Shown here in pieces: positions 6,267-6,869 of a stretch of DNA of 6,869 nucleotides. Source of the stretch: Saprospiraceae bacterium (lineage in GTDB: Bacteria; Bacteroidota; Bacteroidia; Chitinophagales; Saprospiraceae). The position numbers and the translations under genes were made by a program. The first letter of the stretch is position 1, and each line of letters starts with the position of its first letter. The notes below the pieces were generated by a model. It was given only the letters and a program-made list of their open reading frames with translations. It made no database searches and was not told where the DNA came from. Where the stretch lies: assembly GCA_014379665.1 (NCBI GenBank), contig JACMLK010000224.1, forward strand, positions 1 through 6,869. The letters are read 5' to 3'.

Positions 6267-6869
6267 ATGAATACAGCCACATTATCACAATCTCAGGAGA
6301 TTCTTCAGGACAACTTTGATTATACCTTATTTTCATGGAGCAAACAGAAGGGAATTTCTCCATTGGTTGTCGAAAGAGCGGAGGGTGTATATTTATATGA
6401 CTATGATGGCAACCGGATCATCGATTTTAGCAGTGGATTGATGAATGTCAATATCGGTCACGGCAATCAGAGAGTGACTGATGCGGTCGTTCGGCAGATG
6501 CAGCAGGTGGCTTATGTTTCTCCAAGTTGCGTTACAAAAGTGAGAGGTGATCTGGGTAGGAAATTAGCAGAAATATGTCCCGGTGATCTCAATAAGGCAT
6601 TTTTTACTTTATGTGGTGCTACGTCCATAGAAAATGCGATCAAAGTAGCCAGACTATATACAGGAAAGTATAAAATTCTCAGTCGGTATCAGTCCTATCA
6701 CGGATCCAGCAATGGGGCCATGACTGCCAGTGGTGATCCCAGAAAATTGCCGGTGGATAGTCAACAGGCACCTAATTTTGTGCATTTTGAATTGCCCATA
6801 GCTTATCGCTGGGAGTATGGTGAAGAAAGTTTTCTAAAAGAACAGGTGGCCAATTTGGAGCGTATCATA
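6267..6869 (+). CDS. Class III PLP-dependent aminotransferase (omega-amino acid type), 3' end outside the window
   Basis: The frame from ATG 6267 is open to the last base, giving 201 residues, roughly the first half of a fold-type I class III aminotransferase of about 450 residues. Seen: FSWSKQ (22-27) and GVYLYDYDGNRIIDFSSGLM (40-59), the usual N-terminal substrate-pocket and strand region; NIGHG (62-66); the PLP phosphate region LCGATSIENAIKVARLYTG (115-133); and SRYQSYHGSSNGAM (139-152), where Tyr144-His145-Gly146 is the ring-stacking YHG motif. The PLP lysine lies beyond the window. The pattern is closest to taurine/beta-alanine/omega-amino acid:pyruvate aminotransferases. With mmsA just upstream, beta-alanine to malonate semialdehyde is the most economical guess, but taurine, GABA or 3-aminoisobutyrate are also possible. 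The usual Glu of the GxEA motif is Thr119 here. Confidence 0.85.
   Translation, partial: MNTATLSQSQEILQDNFDYTLFSWSKQKGISPLVVERAEGVYLYDYDGNRIIDFSSGLMNVNIGHGNQRVTDAVVRQMQQVAYVSPSCVTKVRGDLGRKLAEICPGDLNKAFFTLCGATSIENAIKVARLYTGKYKILSRYQSYHGSSNGAMTASGDPRKLPVDSQQAPNFVHFELPIAYRWEYGEESFLKEQVANLERII

Overview
The window looks like chromosomal DNA from a member of the Bacteroidota, possibly the Saprospiria or Chitinophagia (inference only). The DNA is AT-rich. Start codons follow A-rich tracts rather than Shine-Dalgarno sites, and the protein families are common in that phylum. Every supported gene is on the + strand.

The left part (about 1-2750) is a loose row of small accessory-type genes, most separated by 45-165 bp. 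In order: the end of a small multi-pass membrane protein (5' end outside the window); a VOC-fold (glyoxalase/bleomycin-resistance type) protein; an exported NTF2-like/lumazine-binding-type protein; a DUF1905 + YdeI/OmdA-type protein; and a second VOC protein carrying an unusual twin-arginine-like leader. After these comes a short decayed remnant, also VOC-like. The mix suggests gene accumulation rather than one pathway. I see no integrase, transposase, attC site or CRISPR.

The middle (2897-4621) is one large probable lipoprotein of an uncharacterised TPR-containing family with many clustered His residues and a CxxC pair. It is the most interesting unexplained protein here.

The right part (4751 to the end) is a probable catabolic pair: a CoA-acylating methylmalonate-semialdehyde dehydrogenase (mmsA type) and, 58 bp downstream, the first 201 residues of a class III PLP aminotransferase that runs off the window. 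Together they could convert an omega-amino acid such as beta-alanine to a semialdehyde and then to an acyl-CoA. A near-perfect 18-bp palindrome lies just upstream of the dehydrogenase, and a bulged hairpin encloses its stop codon. Both are candidate control elements.

I do not see a clearly novel multi-gene system. The best leads are the His/Cys-rich TPR lipoprotein, the Tat-like VOC protein, the VOC remnant beside it, and the structured RNA or operator candidates around mmsA.
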